This document shows positions 24,632-34,543 of a DNA stretch of 47,889 nucleotides, piece by piece. The stretch's first letter is position 1. Each line of letters opens with the position of its first letter. This DNA is from an uncultured Oscillospiraceae bacterium (GTDB taxonomy: Bacteria > Bacillota > Clostridia > Oscillospirales > Acutalibacteraceae), in NCBI GenBank assembly GCA_900540535.1, contig UQGM01000017.1, positions 1-47,889 of the forward strand, in the 5' to 3' direction. Below the pieces are notes generated by a model that had not been told where the DNA came from, searched no databases, and was given only the letters and a program-made list of their open reading frames with translations. The translations under genes and the position numbers were made by a program.

Positions 24632-25219
24632 TTACACATTTTCCTCAACAAAATGCTTTTTGTAAGTATTCCAGTACTTTTTATAAACTCTGTCTTTATT
24701 ACCGTCAAGATTAAGCTGATACATTCTGAAAGTCACTAAAAAATTTTTCGGCTGCCAAAGCTCCTCATAGGAATATTTATACTCCATGCCGATTCGCTTC
24801 ATAACGCTGCCGCTTCTCGGATTATTAATATCGTGAGTAGCGGTAATATATGGAATACCGTCTTTTTTTAACTGTTCCACAAGAGCCTGTGCGGCCTCAC
24901 TAACAATACCCTGATGCCAGAACTCTTTACGCAGTCCATAGCCCAAATCATAGCTGTCACTGATATCGACCTTTATGTATCCTATTGGATAATTATCGCT
25001 TTTAAGACATATGGCATAGGAGTAAGCCTGTGGCTCAGCATATTTTGCCGCATATCTTTCTTCATAAAATCTTTTGGTTTCTTCAAGATTCTTCATAGGA
25101 TACCATGGCAAAAACTTGTTGACTTCCTTATCTTTTAGAATGAGGAAAAGTGCATCCAAATCATCTTTTGTAAATTTTCTCAGTATCAGTTTTTCTGTTT
25201 CAAGTTTAGGAGTATTCAT
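24632..25219 (-). CDS. GNAT-family N-acetyltransferase (RimJ/RimL type)
   Basis: The protein has 195 residues, ATG 25219. It opens LETEKLILRKFTKDDLDALF, the RimJ/RimL start, and has 'DLGYGLRKEFWHQGIVSEAA' (acetyl-CoA-binding loop region) and 'NNPRSGSVMKRIGMEY' near the end. It transfers an acetyl group from acetyl-CoA to an amine, in the protein N-terminus or small-molecule class. The substrate is not predictable. It is the first chromosomal gene right of the island. Confidence 0.9.
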   Translation of the reverse strand: MNTPKLETEKLILRKFTKDDLDALFLILKDKEVNKFLPWYPMKNLEETKRFYEERYAAKYAEPQAYSYAICLKSDNYPIGYIKVDISDSYDLGYGLRKEFWHQGIVSEAAQALVEQLKKDGIPYITATHDINNPRSGSVMKRIGMEYKYSYEELWQPKNFLVTFRMYQLNLDGNKDRVYKKYWNTYKKHFVEENV

Positions 25220-25274
25220 CTGTTCCTCCGAAATATTGTTTTACTTACCTTTAATATTGCACTTTAAATTCCGT

Positions 25275-25712
25275 TTACTTTCTTCTGTTTTTTCTGTCCT
25301 TCTTTTTCATGGCATACTCTATAGGATCATTTATAAGCAGCCAGCCCAATACCGACACAAAAGGTATAAAGAAAAATACATTTAGCATCCTGGTCACAAT
25401 CATATCTAAAGCAGGAACAAAAATATTTATTACGGATACACATATGCCAAGAAGCGGCAGAGACGTCACAAAATAAAACAAGAAGTACAGAAATTTTGTA
25501 GTCAATGGCCTTGGAGAAACCTCAGAAAGCCAATCTATCTCTTTTTTCTTCGGAATAAGGCCTCTTTTCATTGAATCATAGCGCTTTTCAACGCTCCTTA
25601 TGGTTTCTCCCGCAGAAGTATAACTAAGTCTTACCAGCCACGAAGAAAAGAGTCTGCTTAAAACCCAAATAGCTGTAAAAGCAAATATACCGATAAATCC
25701 ATTTTCGTTCAT
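25275..25712 (-). CDS. Hypothetical membrane protein
   Basis: I chose ATG 25712 (145 residues, MNENGF), because GAGGAG lies 7 bases upstream. A TTG five codons earlier is possible but not needed. Three to four hydrophobic segments are seen: near the start (GIFAFTAIWVLSRLF), in the middle (FLYFLFYFVTSLPLLGICV) and near the end (VFFFIPFVSVLGWLL). It follows the 383-residue gene by 11 bases and forms an operon with it. The family is not recognised. Confidence 0.65.
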   Translation of the reverse strand: MNENGFIGIFAFTAIWVLSRLFSSWLVRLSYTSAGETIRSVEKRYDSMKRGLIPKKKEIDWLSEVSPRPLTTKFLYFLFYFVTSLPLLGICVSVINIFVPALDMIVTRMLNVFFFIPFVSVLGWLLINDPIEYAMKKKDRKNRRK

Positions 25713-25723
25713 CTTAACACTCC

Positions 25724-26875
25724 TCAAAAAGTTTCAAGATACCCTAAATTGTAAAGGAACATTTTCATCCACGTTGCGCTGACTTTATCACACCGAGCAT
25801 ACAAAACGCCCTCTCCCTCCCATATGGCAGCAGCATAATAATCCTCGGTTTCCAGCGTGTATACTGTAAACTTTCCCTTATATGTATCCGACTCTATATC
25901 TTTATCTGTTCCGGTAGAATATTTTTCCTTAATCTCTTTTTGAATCTGTTCTTTTAAATCATGTGCCTGATCACTGTTGACAAGCTGAAAATATTCAAAG
26001 TGGATTTCAAGATCATCAACAACCAAACTGTCCTCAATAATAAAATTCGGATACTTTTCACTTGCTTTTTCCAGGTTGCCCTCAGGAGAATATCCCTCCT
26101 GAATAAGAGTCTCTCTCATTATAGAAATACTCATATCAGGTCTTGATAAATCAAAGGGATATGTATCACTTTCATTATTTCCGGAATCAGTTTCAATCTG
26201 TTCACCGGGCTTTTCGAAACTGAAAGTCTTGAAATTAAAATCCTTTAATAATATCGGTGAAAACAGGAAAAACAATGCCATAACCACAATAAACAGCTTT
26301 TGTAAATATCCCATTATAAATTTTTTCTTTTCCCTGCGTTCCGTTTCATAATCGTCAAGGCCGCTGTATTGTGTTTTTTCTTCCGAATCATCATAAATTT
26401 CATCGAGGTCTTCTATATGCTCCGGTGCATTTTCTCCCTCATATGGTTTATACTGGGATGACTCGTAATAACCGTCTGTTTCCGCCTCGATTTTTCTTCC
26501 GTATGAAAATCCCAGTACAGCAATCAGAATTGTTCCCACAGCTTCCGCTGTCATCATAACCTTAACCGCTGTTATATTTCCCATCCAAATTTCCGTATAG
26601 GCAAATGAAGGAAATGGCAACACAAAAAATCCAGCCGCTATAAGAATAAAAAGCATGATATTGAAACGTTTTTTGTCTTTAGCTTTTTTTCTGAGCCATC
26701 TTATCAGATACCTGTATCTATGTCTGCTTATATGTTCGCTCATATATAAAGCAACATCTTTTTTTGTGACACCTGCCGACATATACCAATACTTTGAAAG
26801 CTTTAAATAAACCACCAGATTAATTACTGCAAAAACAAAGAAATATATTAAATAAAAAGTATGCTCCAATGGCAT
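25724..26875 (-). CDS. Hypothetical multi-pass membrane protein
   Basis: The protein has 383 residues, ATG 26875. Hydrophobic segments appear near residues 5-24, 72-92, 107-128 and 192-212. An acidic, Tyr-rich linker (about 135-185) separates them. The C-terminal 150 residues are soluble and contain 'IETDSGNNESD' and a compact domain ending in GYLETF. It probably sits in the cell membrane with the C-terminal domain outside. I do not recognise it. It is the first gene of a two-gene operon. Confidence 0.65.
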   Translation of the reverse strand: MPLEHTFYLIYFFVFAVINLVVYLKLSKYWYMSAGVTKKDVALYMSEHISRHRYRYLIRWLRKKAKDKKRFNIMLFILIAAGFFVLPFPSFAYTEIWMGNITAVKVMMTAEAVGTILIAVLGFSYGRKIEAETDGYYESSQYKPYEGENAPEHIEDLDEIYDDSEEKTQYSGLDDYETERREKKKFIMGYLQKLFIVVMALFFLFSPILLKDFNFKTFSFEKPGEQIETDSGNNESDTYPFDLSRPDMSISIMRETLIQEGYSPEGNLEKASEKYPNFIIEDSLVVDDLEIHFEYFQLVNSDQAHDLKEQIQKEIKEKYSTGTDKDIESDTYKGKFTVYTLETEDYYAAAIWEGEGVLYARCDKVSATWMKMFLYNLGYLETF

Positions 26876-27167
26876 TTCCCCTCACCTCAATATTTGTTTT
26901 AATAAACACATTATAGCATATACACTCTGCAATTCAAAATTATACCCATACTCCAAAAATAATCGCCCCTGTCTATTATGATTCGTTGCATATAAAATGA
27001 AAACGTTTTTATGAATAAAATTCAAGCTATTTTAAATATTAAAGGTAATTTTTTTATTACCCTTAATATTTTAAAAATAACATTTCATAACATATTATAC
27101 TATGCACTATTTTCAAGGTGATTTTTTATAATAATTGCAGAAATTATTGATAGGCTTGAATTTATTG
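26876..27167. other. AT-rich intergenic region, no gene
   Basis: About 290 bases between two divergent genes. It is very AT-rich, with an imperfect hairpin around AAATATTAAAGG and CCCTTAATATTT (27037-27070). No reading frame with family character is seen. Promoters for both directions should lie here. Confidence 0.5.
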
Positions 27168-27196
27168 TTGACTGTATAGAAAAATTTCAATATAAT
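27168..27196 (+). promoter_or_regulatory. Promoter of the surface-protein gene
   Basis: TTGACT (27168-27173), 17 bases, TATAAT (27191-27196), 45 bases before the ATG, with GAGGGTG as ribosome site. Confidence 0.8.
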
Positions 27197-27240
27197 CAAG
27201 TTGTATTTTATATACAAATAACAATTTAGAGGGTGAGAAA

Positions 27241-29535
27241 ATGAGGAAAATGTCTTTTTTGAGCAAAGTATTAGCGGTTACACTTTCATTAACCGTTGCT
27301 GTAGGTACGGTAGTTACCGCATTTGCAGCAGCTGATTCAGGTAACGGAAATCTTACTTTTGAAAAAATTTCCAATCCTGAATCCGGTATAAGGGAAGCCG
27401 ACGGACTTGTTCCCGGCGGAGACCGTGAAACAAGTTATGCATGGTGCATGGCAGAAAGAGGCGATTACATTTATATTGGTACCAATAAAAACGTTGTCGG
27501 TTCTGTAGCTGCAGCTCTTGCAAATTCAATGGCCGGTATGGGTATAAGCTCAGATGTTATATGGGCGGCTATAGATGCCTATACAAATGGTGAAATCCCA
27601 AAGCCTACAACAACTGAGGGCGGATATATTTTCAGATGCGATCAGAGAACAGGTGAAATTAAGGTTATCTATAAAGCACCTGCCACAGTCGCATTCCGTA
27701 TGGCAATCGAGTTTGACGGAAAAGTTTATTTTGCCTCTTATTCTTCGATTCCTACTGCTGACAACGATATTCTCAGAATAGATGAAAACGATAACATTGA
27801 TACTGTATTTACATCATACAATGGTACAAGCCTGCGTGCAGCTTGTGTTCATGAAGGTATGCTGTATTTCGGCGGAGTAGATGCTTCTGAAACTCTTGAA
27901 CCGGGTGATGAGGACTGCCAGAAACTCGCAATTATCTGCAAAGATCCTGACGATGATACAAAGTGGACAAGAGTTGCAGATTATAAGGATTTCAAACCCT
28001 ATGCAGATGATCCGGCTGTAAAAAGCACTGTCGCAAGTCCAATCTGGGATATATGCACATATGACGGATATATTTATGCAAGCATACCAAACAGCGGCGG
28101 CTTCGTTTTATACCGTGGTCACATAGCTGAACCGGGCGAAAAAGCCAATGAGTACGGCTGGTACTGGGAAGAAATCGTAGGTAAATATAACGGTGTAAAC
28201 AACATCTCCTTTGCTGAAGATCCTGCCGGAAACATCACAGGTCCAAAAGCCGGTATGGTTTCAATGTCTGCAACACCATTTACATTTAAAGGCAATTTGT
28301 ACTTAATGGATTTTGATAACACCATTTCGGCAGAAGTTACAGCTATTAGCGGTATTCTTGCTATTTTGGTAGGTCAGCAGAATGTAAAGCTCAGTGACTA
28401 TCTCAGACCTATGTACACAACATTGCAGAATCCTCAGAAAATCTGGCGCTATAATGATGAAACAGGAAAGTTTGATGAGGTAGAAGGCTTTACAAAACTC
28501 ATGGAAGGCACCTGCAATGAATACCTTTGGAGAACTGCAGAATATAACGGAGAACTTTACATTTCAACAATGGATTCGGCTGTACTTTATAATTATATTA
28601 CAAAGCTTACAAACGGCAGCTTCCTTCAGATGACAAAAGATGAATTCAAAGATCAAATTGAGTATATCAAAGTTCTTCTCCAAAAACTCGGCGTTTTAGG
28701 CAATTCCAATCCTTTAGTTGAAGAAGCTGAAAAAATTCTCTCTCAGGCTGTTAATATCTTTGAGAGCTTTGAAAATATGGATCTTGAAGATGCAGAAAAA
28801 TTTATTGATAAATATGAGCAATTTATCGAAAAGCTTCAGGGTCTTAAAACAATTGACACTCTCAGCACAAATTTATCAGCAGCACAGACCAGAAGCACTT
28901 CAGATATTTTGAACATTTTCACACAAATTAAAAATGCACTTGATAAAATCAAGGACATCATCGGAAAAATTGATATAGAAGGTCTCAAAATGTACATCTA
29001 TATCTCTGATATGGTTGCCGATGACACATGGGGATTCGACCTCATCAAAACTGCTGACGGTGAAAATTTTGAAATAGTTACCGATGACGGATTCGGCAAT
29101 AAATATAATTATGGCGGACGTTCTCTTCTTGCAGCAAAGAGCGGTCTCTATGTAGGAACAGCCAATCCTTTCTTCGGAGCACAGCTCTGGCGTGTTGTGG
29201 GAGATAACGACGAGCAGGAAACTTCCACAGAAGAGACTACATTACCTGAAACAACAACTGAAGAAACAACATCTGAGGAACCGTCTTCCAAACCTTCAGA
29301 AAATCCCTCAACCGACGTTTCTACTGAGGAAGATACACAAAACAGTGAAACCTCTTCCCAGACTACTGCAGCAGAAGAAACTGCAACTGATTCTGAAGAT
29401 AATCAGACACAGGACACCACTGACATACCGTCAACAGGTTCAGTTTCTGATAAGGCAGTAAAAATGGCATTTTTATTCGGTACTGCCGCAGTAATAGGAA
29501 CAGTTGTTTATAGAAAAAAGAACAGAAATAGCTAA
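27241..29535 (+). CDS. Secreted cell-wall-anchored protein with sortase-type signal
   Basis: The protein has 764 residues. A signal peptide with a basic start and hydrophobic core (SKVLAVTLSLTVAVGTVVTA) ends near AFAA, residue 30. Residues about 60-450 contain repeated short strand units (GDYIYIGTNK, GKVYFASYSS, GMLYFGGVDA, GELYISTMDS), like blades of a beta-propeller. About 480-580 is helical, then another blade-like stretch. A Thr/Ser/Glu-rich linker (about 660-725) precedes IPSTG, a hydrophobic stretch and a basic RKKNRNS end, which is a sortase motif variant. The protein is displayed on the cell surface; the ligand is unknown. Confidence 0.8.
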   Translation: MRKMSFLSKVLAVTLSLTVAVGTVVTAFAAADSGNGNLTFEKISNPESGIREADGLVPGGDRETSYAWCMAERGDYIYIGTNKNVVGSVAAALANSMAGMGISSDVIWAAIDAYTNGEIPKPTTTEGGYIFRCDQRTGEIKVIYKAPATVAFRMAIEFDGKVYFASYSSIPTADNDILRIDENDNIDTVFTSYNGTSLRAACVHEGMLYFGGVDASETLEPGDEDCQKLAIICKDPDDDTKWTRVADYKDFKPYADDPAVKSTVASPIWDICTYDGYIYASIPNSGGFVLYRGHIAEPGEKANEYGWYWEEIVGKYNGVNNISFAEDPAGNITGPKAGMVSMSATPFTFKGNLYLMDFDNTISAEVTAISGILAILVGQQNVKLSDYLRPMYTTLQNPQKIWRYNDETGKFDEVEGFTKLMEGTCNEYLWRTAEYNGELYISTMDSAVLYNYITKLTNGSFLQMTKDEFKDQIEYIKVLLQKLGVLGNSNPLVEEAEKILSQAVNIFESFENMDLEDAEKFIDKYEQFIEKLQGLKTIDTLSTNLSAAQTRSTSDILNIFTQIKNALDKIKDIIGKIDIEGLKMYIYISDMVADDTWGFDLIKTADGENFEIVTDDGFGNKYNYGGRSLLAAKSGLYVGTANPFFGAQLWRVVGDNDEQETSTEETTLPETTTEETTSEEPSSKPSENPSTDVSTEEDTQNSETSSQTTAAEETATDSEDNQTQDTTDIPSTGSVSDKAVKMAFLFGTAAVIGTVVYRKKNRNS

Positions 29536-29560
29536 ATAGCAAATAAATATTGACCTTTAT

Positions 29561-29602
29561 GAGGCTTGTGATCTCTATAAAAGATCACAAGCCTCTATAT
29601 TT
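29561..29602 (+). terminator. Terminator after the surface-protein gene
   Basis: GAGGCTTGTGATC (29561-29573) pairs perfectly with GATCACAAGCCTC (29583-29595), followed by TATATTTGT. Confidence 0.85.
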
Positions 29603-29676
29603 GTCCTATAAAACATATGCCCCTATATTCCCGCCAAGAATTAAGTAAAAATTCATAAAATTTAAACAATTATATA

Positions 29677-29705
29677 TTGATTTTAGTTATAAAACTCCAT
29701 ATAAT
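29677..29705 (+). promoter_or_regulatory. Promoter of gldA
   Basis: TTGATT (29677-29682), 17 bases, TATAAT (29700-29705). AAGGAG lies ahead of ATG 29744. Confidence 0.75.
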
Positions 29706-29743
29706 AGGTTTGATAAAAAATAAACAATAAGGAGATTTTTACT

Positions 29744-30838
29744 ATGGCAAATATTATTGCAAGCCCAACCCGCTACATTCAGGGCAAAGGTGAACTTAAA
29801 AACCTTTGCAAACACGCTGAGCTTCTCGGCAGCAAACTTTTTATCCTCACAAGTAAATCAGGCCGCAGCCGTGTTGAACCGGCAATCGCTGAGGGAATGA
29901 AAGAGACATCCTGCACAGCACATTATGAGGTTTTCAACGGCGAGTGCTGCGATAGTGAGATAAACCGTCTTAAAGAAATTTACCTTTCCTCCGGATGCGA
30001 CCTTATTGTAGGTATCGGCGGCGGTAAAATCCACGATACATCAAAAGCAATCGGCTACTACACCAAGACTCCCGTGGTCATAGTTCCTACAATTGCTTCA
30101 ACGGACGCTCCCTGCTCCGCTCTTTCTGTTATCTATTCCGATGATGGCGTTTTCGACCGTTATCTGTTCCTTCCTTCAAGCCCCAACATGGTTCTTGTAG
30201 ATACCGATGTTGTAAGCAAGGCTCCTCTTCGTCTGCTTGTTTCAGGTATGGGCGATGCTCTTGCCACATATTTTGAAGCCAGAGCTTGTCAGCGTTCAAA
30301 TGCCACAAACTGCGTAGGCGGAAAAACAACCCTTGCCGCTATGGCTCTTGCTCGCCTTTGCTACGATACACTTATTGCAGACGGTGTAAAAGCTGCACTT
30401 GCAGTTGAAAATAACGTTTGCACAAAGGCTGTTGAAAACATTATTGAAGCCAACACTTATCTTTCAGGCATCGGCTTTGAAAGCGGTGGACTTGCCGGAG
30501 CTCATGCAATACACAACGGCCTCACAGCCCTCGAAGAAACTCATTCACTCTATCACGGTGAAAAAGTTGCTTTCGGTACACTGGTACAGCTTGTTCTGGA
30601 GAACGCTCCCGACGAGGAAATAGACGAAGTTGTAAACTTCTGCATGGATGTAGGTCTTCCCACAACTCTTGCAGATCTGGGTGTTAAGGATCCCGACGAG
30701 AAACGCCTCATGGAAGTTGCAACTCTTGCAGCAGCTCCCGGCGATACTCTCGGAAATATGCCCTTTGACGTAACTCCCGAAACAGTTTATGCTGCAATAC
30801 TTGCCGCAGATGCAATAGGAACCTATTATAAAGGCTGA
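29744..30838 (+). CDS. gldA: Glycerol dehydrogenase (iron-containing alcohol dehydrogenase family)
   Basis: The protein has 364 residues, ATG 29744. It oxidises glycerol to dihydroxyacetone with NAD+. NAD-binding GIGGGKIHDTSKA (about 91-103) and 'PTIASTDAPCSALSVIY' are typical. Zinc ligands are Asp in SGMGDALATYFEA (about 167-179) and His in AGAHAIHNGL and 'THSLYHGEKVAFG' (about 250-272). Length and motifs fit GldA throughout. It is flanked by its own promoter and a bidirectional terminator, so it is monocistronic. It would act in glycerol use or in redox balance. Confidence 0.92.
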   Translation: MANIIASPTRYIQGKGELKNLCKHAELLGSKLFILTSKSGRSRVEPAIAEGMKETSCTAHYEVFNGECCDSEINRLKEIYLSSGCDLIVGIGGGKIHDTSKAIGYYTKTPVVIVPTIASTDAPCSALSVIYSDDGVFDRYLFLPSSPNMVLVDTDVVSKAPLRLLVSGMGDALATYFEARACQRSNATNCVGGKTTLAAMALARLCYDTLIADGVKAALAVENNVCTKAVENIIEANTYLSGIGFESGGLAGAHAIHNGLTALEETHSLYHGEKVAFGTLVQLVLENAPDEEIDEVVNFCMDVGLPTTLADLGVKDPDEKRLMEVATLAAAPGDTLGNMPFDVTPETVYAAILAADAIGTYYKG

Positions 30839-30861
30839 TTTTTAAATATCCTGTCTATTTA

Positions 30862-30893
30862 AAAGAGCTCCGGATTATTCCGGAGCTCTTTTG
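30862..30893. terminator. Bidirectional terminator between gldA and the GH2 gene
   Basis: AGAGCTCCGG (30864-30873) and CCGGAGCTCT (30880-30889), with A's on one side and T's on the other, serve both convergent genes. Confidence 0.85.
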
Positions 30894-30903
30894 GTTTATA
30901 GAG

Positions 30904-33069
30904 TTATTTCTTAATTGTCTGCAAATACTGATTTGCAATGTCCTTCATTCCGTCATCAATGGGGGCAAATTTAAGCAGAGTTTTTACCCTTAAAGGCTTT
31001 ATAAGAGCTAATGCGAATTTTGGAACTTTTTTCATAATGTCCACCGTTCCCAAAAGCGAAAGGACATCGGGACTTTTAAGAAGATCTCCCACCTTATCGT
31101 TAATTGAGAAATATCCCTCCCTTATTTCGCCAGTATCGCTGCCGAACCAGTTTTTAACCATGGAATGGGCATCTCCCGGAAGACAATATTCGGGATCATC
31201 CTCTTGGGCTCCGATTATAGTTATGGAATGAGTGCAGTCTCCCGCTTTTGCAGTTACAGTGTTTTCTCCCTCTTTAATAACAGCTTTGTCAAAATAGGCA
31301 ACTCTGTCACAAGAGAAAGTAAATTCTTCACCGTTTACAGTGAGTGTCACCTCAGGAAGATTTGAATAAACCGGGATTATTGTCTCACCGCATTTACGCT
31401 GGACATATCTCTCTCCGCCAATATGAACAAAGGGTTCATCTGACCAGAAGGCTTTATATGCATAAAAACTGTCCTTTTTGATTTTGCGGTCAAAGGTTAC
31501 AAGGCCCTTATTGTTTCTGCCCTTGACTCCGCCCTCATTGCGGTTTGCGGCACCGAAGTCAAACATATTCCAAACATAGCTGCCCCAAAGCCACTGACGC
31601 TCTTCAATAGCTCTTGCATAATGCTCGTGGAGTCTTGCCTGATAGGTTTCACTGTAATCTCCCTGAACGCCGCCGTCCGGGGACTGATATTTCACAATGC
31701 CCTCTGCTCCGTATTCGGAAAGACAAAGCTTTACATTTGGATTATCAGCGTGGAATTTATCGAACCATTTGTCAATTGCGTTGAAAGTCTGGAGATACCA
31801 GCCGAAATAAATATTGTATCCCTGTATATCAGTTATTTTGTTAAGCTCTGAATTGGGATCGCACATCATTACCTGTGCGCTGGTTGTAAGGCGATACGGG
31901 TCAAGACTGTGGGCAAGGTCGTTCATATCATTGAGGAATTTGACAAGCTGCTTTGATTTACCGCCCATGGAAATCTCGTTCTGTATTCCCCAGCAGAAAA
32001 TGCAGGGATGATTTCTGTTCTGTGAAATAAGCTCACGAAGCTGTGATTTTGAGTTTTCAATTTTCTTTTCGGAAAATCTTGATATTACCGGAACCTCAGC
32101 CCATACAAGGAAGCCCATTTCATCACAGGTATCATAAAAAATCTGATCATGCTGATAGTGTGCAAGTCTTATGGAGTTAGCTCCGATATCCTTTATTATC
32201 TCAAGATCTTCAATATGCTCCTTTGCTGTCAGAGCATTGCCCATATGGTAGCGATCCTGATGCCTAGAAACGCCTTTAAGCTTAATATGCTCTCCGTTAA
32301 GGAAGCAACCTTTCTCGCTGTCAAATTCAACTGTTCTGAAGCCTATTCGTGTTTCGGCGCAGTCTATCGCCTCTCCGTCTTTAAGAATTGTTCCCTTTAA
32401 TGTGTAAAGATAGGGATTTTTCATGCCGTTCCACAAAATGGGATTCTGAGCTTTTATTACGGCATTGGGGTTTTCACCTGATGCATCCGCCTGAGCAACA
32501 GCTTCTCCCTCTTTTGAATAAAGGGTATATCTGACAGTTTTGCCGGATGTATCACCTTTTACGAAACCTGTTATTTTTACTTCCCATCCGTCATTTGTCT
32601 TTACCGGGTCGGCAAAAAATCCGCAAAGCCCATCTGTAAGGCTGAAATAACAGTCAGGTAAATCAGTGATTATCTTAACGGGTCTGTATATTCCGCCGTA
32701 AAAAGTGAAGTCCGCCATACTGGGATATACATCGTCAAAATCGCTGTTGTCTACGGTGATTTTGATTTTATCTTCTCCCCCTGTCAGATATTCTGTAATG
32801 TCATATCTGAAAAGAGAATATCCTCCCCTGTGGGCTCCCACTGCTTCTCCATTTACATATACGGCTGAAACTGAATTTGCAGCTCCAACTTCTATATAGG
32901 TTTTACCCGATACCCCAGAAAGCGTCTTTTCATAGGTACACTCTCCACGGTAGTAATCAGCACCCTCCTGTCCGTCAACGGCATTCCAGCAATGAGGTAT
33001 ATTAACTGTTTCGCTTTTTCCCTCTTTGGTAAACTTCCATTCTTCATTGAAATCTATAACTCTTCTCAT
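30904..33069 (-). CDS. Glycoside hydrolase family 2 (beta-galactosidase/beta-glucuronidase type)
   Basis: The protein has 721 residues, ATG 33069 behind GGAGG. The N-terminal sugar-binding domain (GECTYEKTLSG..., about 40-160) is followed by an immunoglobulin-like domain and a TIM barrel (about 265-575). Acid/base Glu lies in CWGIQNEISMGG, and the nucleophile Glu in LCLSEYGAEG. The late NNKGLVTFDRK contains an N-x-K-G pattern seen in glucuronidases but also in many beta-galactosidases, so the sugar remains open. It has no signal peptide and is cytoplasmic. The GPH-type transporter gene lies just upstream on the same strand, which fits uptake then hydrolysis. Confidence 0.88.
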   Translation of the reverse strand: MRRVIDFNEEWKFTKEGKSETVNIPHCWNAVDGQEGADYYRGECTYEKTLSGVSGKTYIEVGAANSVSAVYVNGEAVGAHRGGYSLFRYDITEYLTGGEDKIKITVDNSDFDDVYPSMADFTFYGGIYRPVKIITDLPDCYFSLTDGLCGFFADPVKTNDGWEVKITGFVKGDTSGKTVRYTLYSKEGEAVAQADASGENPNAVIKAQNPILWNGMKNPYLYTLKGTILKDGEAIDCAETRIGFRTVEFDSEKGCFLNGEHIKLKGVSRHQDRYHMGNALTAKEHIEDLEIIKDIGANSIRLAHYQHDQIFYDTCDEMGFLVWAEVPVISRFSEKKIENSKSQLRELISQNRNHPCIFCWGIQNEISMGGKSKQLVKFLNDMNDLAHSLDPYRLTTSAQVMMCDPNSELNKITDIQGYNIYFGWYLQTFNAIDKWFDKFHADNPNVKLCLSEYGAEGIVKYQSPDGGVQGDYSETYQARLHEHYARAIEERQWLWGSYVWNMFDFGAANRNEGGVKGRNNKGLVTFDRKIKKDSFYAYKAFWSDEPFVHIGGERYVQRKCGETIIPVYSNLPEVTLTVNGEEFTFSCDRVAYFDKAVIKEGENTVTAKAGDCTHSITIIGAQEDDPEYCLPGDAHSMVKNWFGSDTGEIREGYFSINDKVGDLLKSPDVLSLLGTVDIMKKVPKFALALIKPLRVKTLLKFAPIDDGMKDIANQYLQTIKK

Positions 33070-33121
33070 TTTTTGCCTCCAAAATATCTGATTTCTGCTG
33101 TTTTATTATAACATAATAATA

Positions 33122-34543
33122 TTATGCATCTTTTGCCGTTTGAGCATGAATCTCTTTAAGACGTGCACTCATATCCAAAGTCTCTTTCTTGCCGAGATTA
33201 TAAATAAACATAAGGGCGACAAACATGAGCACTGCTCCCACAAGAGGAATCAGTATTGAAAGTCTGATAACTCCCAGAGCTGTTGAATCCGTTGTGGCAA
33301 TTATATTTTCAGTATCAAAACCGATTGCAGCAAGAAGTATGGAGGTAAGTCCCTGACATACTGCCTGACCTATCTTTCTTACAAAGGAATAGATTGCATA
33401 AACTGTTCCCTCTTCACGTCTGCCTGTCTGAAGTTCCTGATAGTCAACGGCATCCGCTACAAAAGACCATGTTGTAAGAGTGAAGAGTCCTGTAAAGCCG
33501 TTTGCTACTCCTACCAGTGCCACATACATCCATCCGCCTGCCGTTGTGCGGGGGAATTCTATGAACAGCATTATTAAGAGAATCACAACTGAACCGATAA
33601 TCGGTAAAGTGCACATCTCTTTTTTGCCGAATTTCTTTGTAAGGGTCGAAATAAAGGGAATAAAAATCATCATGGGAGCAAACATCAAAACGTTTGCAAC
33701 CATCATCATATCGGTATTCTTAAAGTATACCTGGAATACATACTGAACAGTAACCTGAATTGAGAAAAAGCATGCCAGCTGTGCAAAGGAAGCAATACAG
33801 ATTCCCATCGCCGGACGGTTCTTTACAAATGCTTTTATTGCCTTTTTAAACTCATATTTCTCTGTATTCTTAGGAATAACAGTACGTTCGGTAGTAAGTA
33901 CATATGTAAGCACAAATCCCACTAAACCGATTATACCTGCAACAAGAGCTATCCAGAAAAATCTTTCGGGGATAATGGGAGAAATACCTGTTGAGGCGTC
34001 CTTTTCACCATAGATAAGCTTTGGCATGAGAATCATAAAGGGAACTGTTGCAACGCCTGCACCGATACTTCTGAGAGAAGAAAGGGAAGCACGCTGGGCT
34101 ATATCATCTGTAAGTACAGCATTAAGTGAGCCATAAGGTACATTGGCAGATGTATAGGCAATGGACCACAGACAATACATTACAAGACAGTATGTAAAAC
34201 GAAGTCCCACAGAAAGTCCTCTTATATCCACAAAGAAAAGAGCTGTTGTAAGAAGTATCGCAAAGGAGCTGTAAAGAATCCACGGTCTGAATTTTCCGTT
34301 TTTGCCGGGCTTTCTCTTATCCACAAGAGCGCCGATAATGGGGTCATTGCAAGCATCAAAAACCTTTGCCAAAATAACAATGATCGCCCATGCTCCCAGA
34401 GAAAGTCCCATTCCCTGAGTGAAATAAATCATTGCATAGCTGCTTATAAGCTGAAAGGACATATTGCAGCCGAAATCACCTAAGGTATAACCTATTTTGT
34501 CTTTTACGCCGAATTTGCTGACCTTACCCGTACTTTTACCCAT
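33122..34543 (-). CDS. GPH-family sugar:cation symporter (MelB-like)
   Basis: I chose ATG 34543 (473 residues, MGKSTGK), because GAAAGGG lies 8 bases upstream; a TTG two codons earlier is the alternative. Twelve hydrophobic segments can be followed. The family hallmark 'DACNDPIIGALVDKRK' near residue 65 includes the cation-site Asp pair. The protein brings in glycosides, often with Na+ or H+. It is transcribed together with the GH2 gene 53 bases downstream. A palindromic TGTATACA site lies about 70 bases upstream. Confidence 0.9.
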   Translation of the reverse strand: MGKSTGKVSKFGVKDKIGYTLGDFGCNMSFQLISSYAMIYFTQGMGLSLGAWAIIVILAKVFDACNDPIIGALVDKRKPGKNGKFRPWILYSSFAILLTTALFFVDIRGLSVGLRFTYCLVMYCLWSIAYTSANVPYGSLNAVLTDDIAQRASLSSLRSIGAGVATVPFMILMPKLIYGEKDASTGISPIIPERFFWIALVAGIIGLVGFVLTYVLTTERTVIPKNTEKYEFKKAIKAFVKNRPAMGICIASFAQLACFFSIQVTVQYVFQVYFKNTDMMMVANVLMFAPMMIFIPFISTLTKKFGKKEMCTLPIIGSVVILLIMLFIEFPRTTAGGWMYVALVGVANGFTGLFTLTTWSFVADAVDYQELQTGRREEGTVYAIYSFVRKIGQAVCQGLTSILLAAIGFDTENIIATTDSTALGVIRLSILIPLVGAVLMFVALMFIYNLGKKETLDMSARLKEIHAQTAKDA

